A stretch of DNA of 64,000 nucleotides from Lewinella sp. IMCC34191 (GCF_003390935.1 NZ_QNQZ01000007.1:248001-312000); one strand, 5' to 3'; counted from the stretch's first letter, positions 16,783-26,292 are shown. Translations and numbers: made by a program. The notes: a model not told the origin generated them from the letters alone.

Positions 16783-18165
16783 CTAGATCATACTCTCCGG
16801 CCGAACCCAGGCATCAAACTCTTCTGCCGTCAGGTAGCCCAGGTCCAACGCGGCTTGCTTGAGGGTGGTTTCGTCTGCGTAGGCTTTCTTGGCAATGGTC
16901 GCGGCTTTGTCGTAGCCGATCTTGGTATTCAGTGCGGTTACGAGCATCAGGCTGTTATTCACGTGCTCCTTGATGCGGTTGCGATTCGGCTCGATCCCGG
17001 CGGCGCAGTTCTGCTCGAAGCTCCGACAGGCATCGCCGATCAACCGGGCGCTCATCAGGAAGTTGAAGATCATGAGCGGCTTGAAGACGTTCAATTCGAA
17101 GTGGCCGGTCATTCCCCCGATGTTGATCGCTACGTCATTACCCATCACCTGGGCCATCGCCATGGTCAGAGCTTCGCTCTGCGTGGGGTTGACCTTGCCG
17201 GGCATAATGCTGCTGCCGGGCTCGTTGGCGGGAATATTAATTTCTCCGATCCCGGAGCGCGGTCCGCTGGAGAGCATCCGGATGTCGTTGCCGATCTTGG
17301 TCAGGCTGGCAGCCAGGGTCTTGAGGGCTCCGTGTGCTTCGACGATGGCGTCGTGGGCGGCCAGTGCTTCGAATTTGTTCTCCGCGGTGCGGAAGGGGTG
17401 GCCCGTCAGGTCGGCAATTTCTTGGGCAACCTTTTCCGCGTATCCCGCTGGGGTGTTGAGGCCGGTGCCCACCGCCGTACCACCCAGCGCCAGTTCGGCC
17501 AGGTGATCCAGGGTGTTCCGTAGTGCCTTCAGGCCGTGATCCAGTTGGCTGACGTAGCCACTGAATTCCTGGCCCAGCGTAAGGGGAGTAGCATCCATGA
17601 AGTGGGTCCGGCCGATCTTGACCACGGACTCCATTTCTTCGGACTTGGACCGCAGCGTGTCGCGAAGTTGCTCTACCCCGGGGATGGTATTCGTAATGAC
17701 CATCTCGTACGCGGCAATATGCATTGCCGTGGGGAAGGTGTCGTTGCTGGACTGGCTCTTGTTGACGTCGTCGTTGGGGTGCAGGACCTTCTTAGCATCG
17801 GTTAACGCCCCGCCGGAAAGGACGTGGCCGCGGTTGGCGATGACCTCGTTAACGTTCATATTCGACTGCGTGCCGGAGCCGGTCTGCCAAACGACCAGCG
17901 GAAATTCGTCGTCCAGGTCACCGGCCAGTATTTCATCCGCTACCCGGCCGATGAGGTCACTTTTGTCATTCTCCAGCACCCCCAGGGAAGCATTGGTGCG
18001 GGCGGCCGCCTTCTTAAGGATTGCAAATGCCCGGATAATTTCGATGGGCATTTGCTGTCCTCCGATTTCGAAGTTGGTGAAGCTGCGTTGCGTCTGGGCG
18101 CCCCAGTAGCGGTCGGCTGGAACATCAATCGTTCCAATACTGTCTTTTTCCTGACGGGTGTTCAT
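16783..18165 (-). CDS. fumC: Fumarate hydratase class II
   Basis: A 460-residue class II fumarase, a homotetramer without iron-sulfur clusters that interconverts fumarate and malate in the TCA cycle. Seen: [18 protein letters not shown] near 97, the catalytic HPNDDVN near 127, [10 protein letters not shown] near 182, and the superfamily signature [13 protein letters not shown] near 318 on the mobile loop. Length is normal. The ATG at 18165 overlaps the TGA of the upstream epimerase gene by four bases (ATGA), indicating coupled translation. A TACCTTCG sequence 20 bases upstream (minus, 18186-18193) could add an internal promoter. Confidence 0.97.
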   Translation of the reverse strand: MNTRQEKDSIGTIDVPADRYWGAQTQRSFTNFEIGGQQMPIEIIRAFAILKKAAARTNASLGVLENDKSDLIGRVADEILAGDLDDEFPLVVWQTGSGTQSNMNVNEVIANRGHVLSGGALTDAKKVLHPNDDVNKSQSSNDTFPTAMHIAAYEMVITNTIPGVEQLRDTLRSKSEEMESVVKIGRTHFMDATPLTLGQEFSGYVSQLDHGLKALRNTLDHLAELALGGTAVGTGLNTPAGYAEKVAQEIADLTGHPFRTAENKFEALAAHDAIVEAHGALKTLAASLTKIGNDIRMLSSGPRSGIGEINIPANEPGSSIMPGKVNPTQSEALTMAMAQVMGNDVAINIGGMTGHFELNVFKPLMIFNFLMSARLIGDACRSFEQNCAAGIEPNRNRIKEHVNNSLMLVTALNTKIGYDKAATIAKKAYADETTLKQAALDLGYLTAEEFDAWVRPESMI

Positions 18166-19262
18166 TGTATGATATTTTGCGAGCGCGAAGGTAGTTGATA
18201 TTCCGGGCGTAGTCGGGCGCCCAGTCCCGGGGTCTCCGGAACGCGGACCGAACCGCCCTCTCCGTATATTATACCACCTTCCACCGGGTCCTCGGAGAAC
18301 ATGAGGGGAGTGTCGAAATCGTAAAACGTAATCCGTGGATCACTAAGGGCGAAGTGAGCGGCCGCAGAGAATCCCAGTCGGGACTCCAGGAATCCACCCA
18401 CCTGCAGGGGGAGGGTAGTGCCGGCTACTATGCGACCGGCAGTGTATAATCCGCCGGATTTGCTAAGCTTGATGTTGATCCGGTCAACCGCATCGATGGC
18501 GCACAAGCGGCGTGCATCCCCGTCGGTCCAGCAGCTCTCGTCCGCCATAAGGGGGATGGAAGTTTTGCGGCGGAGCGCAGGTAATTGTGTCCATTCGGAA
18601 CGGTCGATCGGCGCCTCGCAGTGCTGAATATTAAATCGCTCCATTCCGCTAAGTGCTACCACGGCTTCCTCAAAGGTCCATCCCTGGTTGGCGTCGATAC
18701 GCAGGGGAATATCCCGTCCGACAACTGCGGATATCGCTTCCATGCGTCGGATGTCTTCTTCGGCCCCCCTGCCCAATTTTACCTTCACGACCGAGAACCC
18801 TAGGTCGACGATTTTGCGCGCCGCGGCGGCCATCTCCTCGCTGGAGCCGAGACTAACGGTATAGTCGGTCAGCAAAGCCCGGTTTTCAGTCCCTCCGAGG
18901 TACCGGTAAAGCGGTTGCTGGCTCTCCTGGGCCGCCAAATCATGGAGGGCCATATCGAAAGCGGACTTGATAGCGTAATTTCCGTGAATCGCGCGGTTGA
19001 GTGTGGTGGTAATTACGGAGTGGTTATTGATCGGAGACCCCAATAGCAGGCGACCCAGAAAGCGTCCGATGGCCAGCGCTCCGTCCAATGTTTCGCCGTG
19101 TATGGTGGGAAAGGGGCTTGCCTCACCCCAGCCTTCCATACCGGTGTCGGTACGGATCCGCACGAACAGGTTCTCAGCGTGGGTGAGCGGCCCAAGCGAG
19201 ATAACAAAAGGCTCGATCAGCTTGATTCGTAGCGGGAAAAGGGTAATTTCGCGAACGCGCAT
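18162..19262 (-). CDS. Dipeptide epimerase (L-Ala-D/L-Glu epimerase-like, enolase superfamily)
   Basis: A 366-residue enolase-superfamily enzyme; its subgroup epimerises L-Ala-D-Glu and similar dipeptides from peptidoglycan turnover. Seen: a capping domain with WGEASPFP near 45; general bases Lys160/Lys162 in the KVK motif; metal ligands Asp190 (DANQGW), Glu216 (CEAP) and Asp241 (ADES); and Lys265 in [10 protein letters not shown]. The KxK motif with DANQGW favours dipeptide epimerase over o-succinylbenzoate synthase, but the substrate is inferred. ATG at 19262. Divergent from cheB across a 117-base region. Confidence 0.85.
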   Translation of the reverse strand: MRVREITLFPLRIKLIEPFVISLGPLTHAENLFVRIRTDTGMEGWGEASPFPTIHGETLDGALAIGRFLGRLLLGSPINNHSVITTTLNRAIHGNYAIKSAFDMALHDLAAQESQQPLYRYLGGTENRALLTDYTVSLGSSEEMAAAARKIVDLGFSVVKVKLGRGAEEDIRRMEAISAVVGRDIPLRIDANQGWTFEEAVVALSGMERFNIQHCEAPIDRSEWTQLPALRRKTSIPLMADESCWTDGDARRLCAIDAVDRINIKLSKSGGLYTAGRIVAGTTLPLQVGGFLESRLGFSAAAHFALSDPRITFYDFDTPLMFSEDPVEGGIIYGEGGSVRVPETPGLGARLRPEYQLPSRSQNIIQ

Positions 19263-19379
19263 TTATGCAGTTTGAGGGAACATGATGGATGTTGACGCAT
19301 AGGTACATAGACTAGGTCCGAAGGAATACGGAAGAAATTGTTAATTTTATTATTCCACCTTATTACCTGAAACTGTTTT

Positions 19380-20465
19380 ATGTCGCAATTGCACGCAAAT
19401 TACCGGAACATTGTCGTGATAGGTGCTTCGGCCGGCGGGGTGGAGGCTATCCTGGAAGTCATCAAGAACATACCGGAAGATGCGAGAGTCGCCGTTTTCG
19501 TCGTCCAGCACATCCCCGCTTATTCCAAAAGTAACCTGCACAAGGTACTGGCCAATCATACCTCTTTTCACACCAAGAAAGCGGAGGATCAGGAACCCAT
19601 CATGCCCGGAACGATTTACGTCGCCCGCGCCGACCGGCACTTAATGGTTGAGGACGGGATGGTGATCGTTTCCAAGGGTCCCCGGGAAAACCGGTTCCGG
19701 CCGGCGGTGGACACGCTGTTTCGTTCTGCCGCCAATGCCTACCAAGAGCGGGTGATCGGTGTCGTCCTGAGCGGTGCATTGAACGACGGAACCTCCGGCA
19801 TGTGGTCCATAAAGCGGTATGGTGGAACGGCAATCGTCCAGGATCCGGAGGAAGCTATGTTTCCGGACATGCCGCAGGGCGTAATGCGGTACACTGACGT
19901 TGACTACGTACTCTCTGCGGCAGACATAGGGAAGAAAATAGGGGAGGTGTCTCGCCGGCAAATCGTGGAGTCACAGCGGGAGATCGGAATTTCGGAAGAA
20001 AAGCTGCTGGAGATTGAACTCGAGATTGCTAAAGGAAAAAATGGTTTAAATATGGGAATCCTGGAACAGGGCAAGCCTTCCGCCTTAGCCTGTCCGGAAT
20101 GTCACGGTGCGTTAACGCAATTCGAAGAAGGGAAACTGCTGCGCTATCGCTGCCATACGGGGCACGCGCATACGGCCGAATCCTTACTGGCCAGCATAAA
20201 GGATAATGTAGAGAAAAGCATGTGGGAGGTGATGCGGGGCCTAGAGGAAAGCAACCTGTTACTCAACAAGATGGCCCAAAAAATGGAGGCGCACGGCCAG
20301 TCATCTACCGCCGAGAACTTGAAGGAGCAGGCGAAAAGCCTGCAGCGAAAAGCAAAGGAGGTGCAGCGAGTCATTGAGCTATCCGACCTGTCTGCCGATG
20401 AATATCTAGGGGCAGAGAACAAAGAGCAGGCGGAATCATCTCATTTAATAAATAACGACATATAA
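19380..20465 (+). CDS. Stand-alone CheB-type methylesterase with C-terminal zinc-ribbon/helical domain
   Basis: A 361-residue protein with a CheB catalytic domain (residues about 10-190) but no receiver domain. The family triad is present: Ser17 in GASAGG, His44 in VVQHIP, Asp136 in GALNDGTSG. Residues about 238-265 form a Cys/His cluster (CPECHG and RCHTGHAH) that probably binds zinc, followed by a helical tail with SMWEVMRGLEESN, a combination known in other stand-alone CheB proteins. CheB removes methyl groups from glutamates of chemoreceptors; no receptor, CheA or CheW is nearby, so the target is unknown. ATG at 19380. Upstream of a sigma-54-linked unknown gene and a CheB-CheR fusion. Confidence 0.88.
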   Translation: MSQLHANYRNIVVIGASAGGVEAILEVIKNIPEDARVAVFVVQHIPAYSKSNLHKVLANHTSFHTKKAEDQEPIMPGTIYVARADRHLMVEDGMVIVSKGPRENRFRPAVDTLFRSAANAYQERVIGVVLSGALNDGTSGMWSIKRYGGTAIVQDPEEAMFPDMPQGVMRYTDVDYVLSAADIGKKIGEVSRRQIVESQREIGISEEKLLEIELEIAKGKNGLNMGILEQGKPSALACPECHGALTQFEEGKLLRYRCHTGHAHTAESLLASIKDNVEKSMWEVMRGLEESNLLLNKMAQKMEAHGQSSTAENLKEQAKSLQRKAKEVQRVIELSDLSADEYLGAENKEQAESSHLINNDI

Positions 20466-20494
20466 TAATTTTCGCTGTGTCATCTCATTAGATT

Positions 20495-20556
20495 TAACAA
20501 ATTGTGTCTTTGATAAATTTAACTAATTTGTAAGAAACTGATAACCAGTTTGTTAG
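20495..20556 (+). repeat. Three related direct repeats upstream of the sigma-54 promoter
   Basis: TAACTAATTTGTAAG (20520-20534) and TAACCAGTTTGTTAG (20542-20556) agree at 12 of 15 positions, and TAACAAATTGTG (20495-20506) is a weaker third copy. Steps are 25 and 22 bases. Position just upstream of a -24/-12 promoter suggests activator binding sites; spacing is shorter than for classical enhancers. Role inferred. Confidence 0.45.
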
Positions 20557-20561
20557 AATAG

Positions 20562-20576
20562 TGGCACGGTATTTGC
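20562..20576 (+). promoter_or_regulatory. Sigma-54 (-24/-12) promoter
   Basis: TGGCACG-N4-TTGC matches all eleven core positions of the sigma-54 consensus with correct spacing. Transcription would start about 12 bases after the -12 G, near 20587. A weaker reading as a housekeeping -7 element (GGTATTTGC) is possible. A PAS-type sigma-54 activator is encoded 4 kb away, which supports the sigma-54 reading. Confidence 0.75.
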
Positions 20577-20580
20577 GATT

Positions 20581-20967
20581 ATGATGGACGTAAACACTGC
20601 CCTTATGTCCGTATTTCAAGACACCTCTCCCGACTTTCAAAACAAAACCATCGCCTATATCAACCGACTGGACAGCCAATCCGCAAAAGTGGTAGCCATG
20701 GCTGAAGATATTCCCATGCCTCAGGCTTTGCGTTCCGAATTACTGCAAACCTGGCGGATCACGCGACAGAAGCTGGCTTACTTTCGCCGGGAACTTGAAC
20801 GCGCCGACGGTGAATTCAGAAAGGAATTGGAAGTTCTGCACAACGCGCTGCTTCCCGAAGTCATTTCCTACCAGGTTAAACTGGGGGCTATGATGATCAG
20901 CGATACGTGTAAAGACGGACGCTACCTCCACCGGTGGCAGGCAATTTGGACAAACTATACATACTAA
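20581..20967 (+). CDS. Small helical protein of unknown function behind a sigma-54 promoter
   Basis: A 128-residue protein I do not recognise. It is predicted mostly alpha-helical and charged (LRSELLQTWRITRQKLAYF, RRELERADGEFRKELEVL), lacks signal peptide or membrane segments, and ends in an aromatic tail, WTNYTY. Two ATGs occur in tandem at 20581 and 20584. If the sigma-54 promoter is used, the transcript starts near 20587 and the real start would be the ATG at 20605 (residue 9, MSVFQDTS), giving 120 residues; the longer frame is listed because the promoter is unproven. It sits between the two CheB genes and ends at its own terminator, so it may be the effector of the module. Confidence 0.7.
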   Translation: MMDVNTALMSVFQDTSPDFQNKTIAYINRLDSQSAKVVAMAEDIPMPQALRSELLQTWRITRQKLAYFRRELERADGEFRKELEVLHNALLPEVISYQVKLGAMMISDTCKDGRYLHRWQAIWTNYTY

Positions 20968-21019
20968 TCCAGCCCGAACGCGACACTTTTAAACACAGCT
21001 TTGAGACATACCTAATGAT

Positions 21020-21060
21020 GAGACCCCCCTTCGCTCTATTTTAGCGAGGGGGGCTCATTC
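21020..21060 (+). terminator. Rho-independent terminator of the small sigma-54-linked gene
   Basis: A GC-rich stem pairs GAG-CCCCCCT-CGCT with AGCGA-GGGGGG-CTC (21020-21056, one bulge on each part), loop CTATTTT, followed by the T-rich ATTCTTTCT. It separates the small gene from the CheB-CheR fusion. Confidence 0.7.
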
Positions 21061-21145
21061 TTTCTAGCCGACCGGTAAGGGAATGTTTGCTACTATTGTG
21101 TTCTCTCATGGTAATCGACTTACAACACGTAAATTCTGACTCCTT

Positions 21146-24100
21146 ATGGCAGTGAGAATTATTGGAATAGGAGCCTCCGCCGGTGGGTTGCAAGCATTGG
21201 AGTCCTTCTTCTCCGAATTACCAACGGGCTTAGGCGTAGCCTTCGTAGTGGTCCAACATCTTTCCATGGACCACGCGAGTTCCATGACCGCCATTCTTCA
21301 ACGGGCCACTCGATTGAACGTAGAGTCGCTGGATAGCCTGACCGTACCCGAGGCAAATACCGTATACGTTAAGATGCCTGAGGTCGACGTTGAGGTCGAG
21401 CAACTTACTATACGCACTACTCCACGAGCGGCAAAGGCCGATGCCCTTTACCTGCCTATCGACGACTTTTTTTTCAGCTTGGCTAAGTCGAGAGAGGAGG
21501 AGGCCATTGCTATAATCTTGTCCGGAATGGGCACCGATGGCAGCCGGGGCCTCAAGGAAATCAAATCACGGGGCGGTTTAGTGATGGTTCAGCATCCGGA
21601 TTCAGCCCAGTTCGACGGTATGCCCAAGGCGGCTCTGCGTCAGGGATTGGCGGATGTGGTCCTTCCTCCGGCGGAGTTGGCCACGCGGCTAGCCATGATT
21701 CTGCGTAGTAATTCTACCCTGAACGAAGTAAAAGAGCGGCTTGAGCCAATCACGCAGAGTGACCTGATCACCAATCTCCTGACAAGGATTCAGCTCTCCG
21801 CGCGAATTGATTTCAATCGCTATCGGTCGGCTACCATCATGCGGCGTATTGAAAAAAGAATGCTGATCCGGCAGTTCTCCGACCTGGAGAAGTACGTTCA
21901 CTTCGCCATGGACGACGAGGAGGAATTGCAAATCCTCAGGCAGAGTTTCCTGATCGGCGTTACCCGCTTTTTTCGAGATCAGGACGCCTTTACCCTTATC
22001 CGGGAAGAAGTCATTCCGATGTTGTTCAGCCAGGTTCAGGATCGGGAAGTCCGCATTTGGGTTCCTGCCTGTTCCACCGGTGAGGAGGCCTATAGCATCG
22101 CTATTTTGATGCAAGACTATCTGGATTCGAATAACCTCGACTATACCTATAAGATCTTTGGTTCGGACGTAGACCGAAAATCCATTATTACCGCGGCCAC
22201 CGGTGTTTATGACGATTCCATAGCGGGTGATGTCCCCTTACCCTACCTGCAAAGGTACTTTATAGCCGAGCCGCCCGGCTACCGGGTGCGTCCGGAACTG
22301 AAGGAGAACATTCTGTTCGCCGTGCAGAATCTGCTCGATGACCCTCCATTTATTCGCATCGATTTTCTGTCTTGTCGGAACTTTCTCATCTACATCAACG
22401 GGGAGGCCCAGCAGCGGATCCTTTCCAATTTTCACTTTAGTTTAAATCCGTCCGCCTGCCTGATGCTCGGACCGAGTGAAAGTCTTGGGGGTTTGCAGTC
22501 GGCCTTTACAACCATTGACAGAAGGTGGAAGCTGTACCGGAAGCGGATGGGCGGCAAGAACTCAACCGGAAAATTTGTAACACCAGCCATTGAAAATTTA
22601 TCTTCGCGCCCCGGCAGTGGAATAGCTGTTATAACTCCGGACCTTACGGGGGCTGACAACGGCGGCTCCTTGGATCTGGAAAACAAAAAGACTACCGTAC
22701 CTCTAGCGACTATGGATTATTATGCCCGGTACCTTTCGGAACGATACGCGCCTGCTACTCTCTTTGTAAATAAGCAGTACGATATACTGTATCTGAACGG
22801 AGACTTTAACGGCATGCTGCGCTTACCCCGGTTCAATGCGATGCTGTCGTTACATACGATGGTCAGCGAAGAGGCGGAAAGCCTGTTAACCTCCGGCGTA
22901 GACCGTGTACTCCGAACCGGGAATTCGGGTATTTTCGAGCGGATCAACGTGGCCGACACCGGTGCGGAAGCACGCTTCGTCCGGGTGCGCTTCAGTCTCA
23001 CCGAGTTTGCCCAGGAAGAGCAGCCCGTAGCCATGCTTGAGTTCTTTCCAGTCGATGAAGATCACGACGCCGGAAGATCCGACGGTGAAGAGGTGTATTC
23101 CGTCGACCGCCGGCTAAAGGAGAAGATCCGTAAGCTGGAAGCAGAGTTGATGTCCAGCGAACAGCGCGGTCAGAAGCTCTACAATGAGCTGGAGGCCACC
23201 AATGAAGAATTGCAATCCAGCAACCGGGAGCTCCTGGCCTCTAACGAGGAAATGCAGAGCACCAACGAAGAGCTGCAATCCGTCAATGAGGAGTTGTACA
23301 CCGTAAACAACGAGTTCCAACGGAAAAATGAAGAGCTGAATAACATCAACAACGATGTAAGCAACCTACTGAAGAGTACCCAGATCAGTACGATCTTCGT
23401 CGATAATCAACTCCGCATTCGGCGCTTTACCCCGGGAGTGGGGCAGCAATTCGATCTGCACAATTCCGACCTGGGGCGCCCGCTCACCTCCTTCTCCAGT
23501 CCGTTCGAAGATTTGGATCTCGAGTCGCTGAGTCGCAACGTCCTGAAGACCAACATCCGCCACGATCAGGAAATACAGGACAAAAAGGGTAACTTTTTCC
23601 TTCTTCGCATGCTGCCCTATCTGACCGAACAGGACGAAGTGGAAGGCATCGTAATCACCTTCGTCGACATCAATGATCTGGTTCGTACCCGCCGTCGACT
23701 GACCGATATGGCCAATAAGTACGAGGCCATCTTTGATAATACGGAGGAAACGATCGCCATCATGCGCGAAAACAGCCGCATCGAGGAGATCAACCGTCCG
23801 CTGGCCGGCCAGCAGGCAAAGGAACTGATTGGTAAATACTTTACCGACCTCATCGGAACGGACCAAGAGAAGGTCCGCTTCAACGAGTGTCTGCGCGCCA
23901 GCTTCGACGAGCATGTGGTGACGAATTTGGACATATCACTGACTTCAGAGGTCGAAGGAACCGTCTACACGAAGTTGGAAGTCATTCCTATTGCCGATAC
24001 GATTGACGTCACCGACCAGCGCACGGAAATCAGTCAGGTCATGGTCATTATTCATGACTTCACGACCGTGGAGGAAGAGAGACAAGAATCGACCGCCATT

Positions 24101-24457
24101 ATTGCACAGTATGCTCAGGCATTGACGGTGTTGCAGCAGGATGCGGGACTGTTGGACATGGATGAGCGTATGATCAACGTCAATCACATGCGCGGGCACA
24201 TACACGAACGCGACCACTACGTGAATAAGCGCATATCCGACTTCGTAAGCCCTGGGGGCTTGGAGAAATACCGTAAGGCAGTCAAGAAAATTCGGGGCGG
24301 AAGCCTGGTCGAGCGTATTGACTTTACCCTGGAGGAACTCACCGACGACAATCAGGCGAGAACGGTGCTCTACCGCCCGGTTTACATGGACGGTAAATTG
24401 GCCTTTATCAGTTTCGAAACGGTTAATATGAACGGTCCCGATCAGACTGCCGGTTAA
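21146..24457 (+). CDS. CheB-CheR-PAS fusion protein without kinase domain
   Basis: An 1103-residue cytoplasmic protein. Residues 1-190 are a CheB methylesterase with Ser11, His38 and Asp131 (GMGTDG). Residues about 205-470 are a CheR methyltransferase with a SAM-binding WVPACSTGEEAYSIA segment and SCRNFLIYI. Then come a PAS-like domain (about 550-640), a long coiled coil (about 650-735) with repeated ATNEELQSSNREL heptads, and at least three further PAS domains (about 735-840, 845-970, 985-1090). Many relatives end in a histidine kinase; this one stops after the last PAS domain. It may add and remove methyl groups in response to ligands bound by PAS. ATG at 21146; its 3' end overlaps the convergent regulator by 35 bases. 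Confidence 0.9.
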   Translation: MAVRIIGIGASAGGLQALESFFSELPTGLGVAFVVVQHLSMDHASSMTAILQRATRLNVESLDSLTVPEANTVYVKMPEVDVEVEQLTIRTTPRAAKADALYLPIDDFFFSLAKSREEEAIAIILSGMGTDGSRGLKEIKSRGGLVMVQHPDSAQFDGMPKAALRQGLADVVLPPAELATRLAMILRSNSTLNEVKERLEPITQSDLITNLLTRIQLSARIDFNRYRSATIMRRIEKRMLIRQFSDLEKYVHFAMDDEEELQILRQSFLIGVTRFFRDQDAFTLIREEVIPMLFSQVQDREVRIWVPACSTGEEAYSIAILMQDYLDSNNLDYTYKIFGSDVDRKSIITAATGVYDDSIAGDVPLPYLQRYFIAEPPGYRVRPELKENILFAVQNLLDDPPFIRIDFLSCRNFLIYINGEAQQRILSNFHFSLNPSACLMLGPSESLGGLQSAFTTIDRRWKLYRKRMGGKNSTGKFVTPAIENLSSRPGSGIAVITPDLTGADNGGSLDLENKKTTVPLATMDYYARYLSERYAPATLFVNKQYDILYLNGDFNGMLRLPRFNAMLSLHTMVSEEAESLLTSGVDRVLRTGNSGIFERINVADTGAEARFVRVRFSLTEFAQEEQPVAMLEFFPVDEDHDAGRSDGEEVYSVDRRLKEKIRKLEAELMSSEQRGQKLYNELEATNEELQSSNRELLASNEEMQSTNEELQSVNEELYTVNNEFQRKNEELNNINNDVSNLLKSTQISTIFVDNQLRIRRFTPGVGQQFDLHNSDLGRPLTSFSSPFEDLDLESLSRNVLKTNIRHDQEIQDKKGNFFLLRMLPYLTEQDEVEGIVITFVDINDLVRTRRRLTDMANKYEAIFDNTEETIAIMRENSRIEEINRPLAGQQAKELIGKYFTDLIGTDQEKVRFNECLRASFDEHVVTNLDISLTSEVEGTVYTKLEVIPIADTIDVTDQRTEISQVMVIIHDFTTVEEERQESTAIIAQYAQALTVLQQDAGLLDMDERMINVNHMRGHIHERDHYVNKRISDFVSPGGLEKYRKAVKKIRGGSLVERIDFTLEELTDDNQARTVLYRPVYMDGKLAFISFETVNMNGPDQTAG

Positions 24458-26219
24458 TTTCCAGTTTGCGCATTTTGCTGAATAGCGTTTGTGGATTAAG
24501 TCCCAAAAGTTCCGCCGCCCCGTTCTTACCACTCACTTTTCCCTCCGTCAATTCCAAAACGGACCGGATATGCCGCCGCTGCATTTCCTCAAAGGTCAGG
24601 ACATTCTGTTCCGTAAGGGCTTCCTTATTTGAGGTCCCATCGTTGTTTCGTGGCACCGCTCGGTCCAGTGATATTTCCAGGAACTCACCGTCACTGACGA
24701 TCAGCGACCGTTGTATGATATTTTCCAGTTCCCGAACGTTCCCCTCGAAGGGATATCGGCGTAGGCGCGCTATATCTTCGGGGCGTACACTAAACCTACG
24801 GCCACCCGGAGGACTGTGCTTTTCGATGAAGTGTTCTACCAGAGCGGATATGTCCTCCGGCCTTTCCCGCAGGGCGGGACTATGGATAGGGAACACGTTC
24901 AGACGAAAGTATAGGTCGGATCGGAACGTCCCCTCTGTCACCCGTTCGCGCAGATTGCGGTTGGTTGCCGCGATGATGCGCACGTCCGTCTGGATACTCT
25001 CCTTCGCGCCCAACGGAGTGAACTCACCATCCTGCAGCACCCGCAGCAGTCGAGTCTGCAACAACATAGGCATCTCGCCGATCTCATCCAGAAAAAGCGT
25101 CCCCTCGTCGGCGAGTTCGAATCGACCGAGATGGTCGCCCCGGGCACCCGTAAAGGCACCTTTTCGATAGCCGAACAACTCGCTTTCGATCAGATCCGCC
25201 GGCAGAGCGCCGCAGTTCAGGATGACGAGCGGCCGGGCGGCACGAATACTGCGCGCGTGAATGGCCCGCGCGATCAGCTCCTTGCCGGTTCCCGTTTCGC
25301 CCGTAATAAGAACCGTACTATCCGTAGTGGCTACTTGATTGATCTGCTGCAGGACCTTCGCGTAATGCGGGCTTTGGCTGACGATTTTGTACGATTGCTG
25401 GCCACTGAACTTCTCGTTCACCAGGACACTTCGGCGTTCGAGTTGCGTGGTGATTTTCTCCAGCTCGATCTCCAGCGACTCCCGCTGGCGTTCCTCCGAT
25501 ATGCGTTGGGTCAGATTATACGCCGTGATCATGAACTGATCCCTGTACTGGATCTTACGGATAGGCTTAATGGTGACCTTCACCGGAACCAGGGTATTGT
25601 TCTTCCGCTGAAACGAGGTCTGGTAGCTGGCCGATCCTCGGGCCATTGCCGTCCTCAGATGATTACCGATGTCCAGCGCGTTCTGCTCCGCATCGATTTC
25701 GGTGAGATGAGGGAGTGGTTGCGATCGGTCCAGTCCTAACTCTACCAGTAGAGGCAAGTTGATAAAGATTGCCTTTCCGGATGCATCGGTCCGCATGGCG
25801 TAGCAATCGATCTTATCTATAATGACATCCGATTCGTCGTCCTCTTTGTCTCGGATCAGTTCCTCGTCGACGCGTGTACGGCTGACGATGCCGCACAGCG
25901 CTTGTTGATCCTCGTACTTGACCCGCGTCGCAAACAGCACCAGAGGTTTACGGGCATTAGCTAAGCGGCCAACGGGAAGAACCAGGCGTCGGGTGCTGCC
26001 ACCGTGCTTAAAGCTTTGCAAGAAGCCGCGGTACTCCGCCGGATTGTGAAAGATGCCCAGACCAAATACCGTACGGTCCATCTCCACCATATCCGGCTGT
26101 CCGGCGACGGCAAGCATGGAGCGGTTAGCGTAGACGATGTTACCGTTCTGCAGGGCAATGAAACCTGGAAGGGGAACGGTTTCCAAAATTTTACCTAACT
26201 CAAGAGAGGTCGATATCAT
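24423..26219 (-). CDS. PAS-domain sigma-54-dependent transcriptional activator (Fis-type HTH)
   Basis: A 598-residue bacterial enhancer-binding protein. It has two N-terminal PAS-like sensory domains (about residues 5-110 and 130-235), a coiled linker (about 245-280), then an AAA+ domain with Walker A GETGTGKE, the sigma-54 contact loop GAFTGA, Walker B GTLFLDEIGE, and an arginine-finger region. A Fis-type helix-turn-helix (about 550-592, GAAELLGLNPQTLFSKMRKL) ends it. There is no receiver domain, so the PAS domains probably sense the signal. ATG at 26219 was preferred over a TTG at 26240, which lies inside the perfect -7 element. Likely controls the sigma-54 promoters at 20562 and perhaps 34080. 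Confidence 0.93.
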   Translation of the reverse strand: MISTSLELGKILETVPLPGFIALQNGNIVYANRSMLAVAGQPDMVEMDRTVFGLGIFHNPAEYRGFLQSFKHGGSTRRLVLPVGRLANARKPLVLFATRVKYEDQQALCGIVSRTRVDEELIRDKEDDESDVIIDKIDCYAMRTDASGKAIFINLPLLVELGLDRSQPLPHLTEIDAEQNALDIGNHLRTAMARGSASYQTSFQRKNNTLVPVKVTIKPIRKIQYRDQFMITAYNLTQRISEERQRESLEIELEKITTQLERRSVLVNEKFSGQQSYKIVSQSPHYAKVLQQINQVATTDSTVLITGETGTGKELIARAIHARSIRAARPLVILNCGALPADLIESELFGYRKGAFTGARGDHLGRFELADEGTLFLDEIGEMPMLLQTRLLRVLQDGEFTPLGAKESIQTDVRIIAATNRNLRERVTEGTFRSDLYFRLNVFPIHSPALRERPEDISALVEHFIEKHSPPGGRRFSVRPEDIARLRRYPFEGNVRELENIIQRSLIVSDGEFLEISLDRAVPRNNDGTSNKEALTEQNVLTFEEMQRRHIRSVLELTEGKVSGKNGAAELLGLNPQTLFSKMRKLEINRQSDRDRSY

Positions 26220-26237
26220 CAGTAGAGGGTGAGCTAC

Positions 26238-26245
26238 CAAATTTA
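26238..26245 (-). promoter_or_regulatory. Putative -7 promoter element for the sigma-54 activator gene
   Basis: Minus strand TAAATTTG, a perfect TAnnTTTG match, 18 bases before the ATG at 26219. The activator thus appears to be made from a housekeeping promoter independent of the upstream fadJ-like gene. Confidence 0.5.
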
Positions 26246-26292
26246 CGAAATCCCGTCTATTTTTGGGCTATAGAGCTAAAAATTTGGATATA

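Noticed and set aside
18565-18590. A further copy of the ACCTGCGCTCCGCCGC string on the minus strand
   Set aside because: It lies inside the epimerase coding sequence (codons for LPALRRK) and is explained by codon use.
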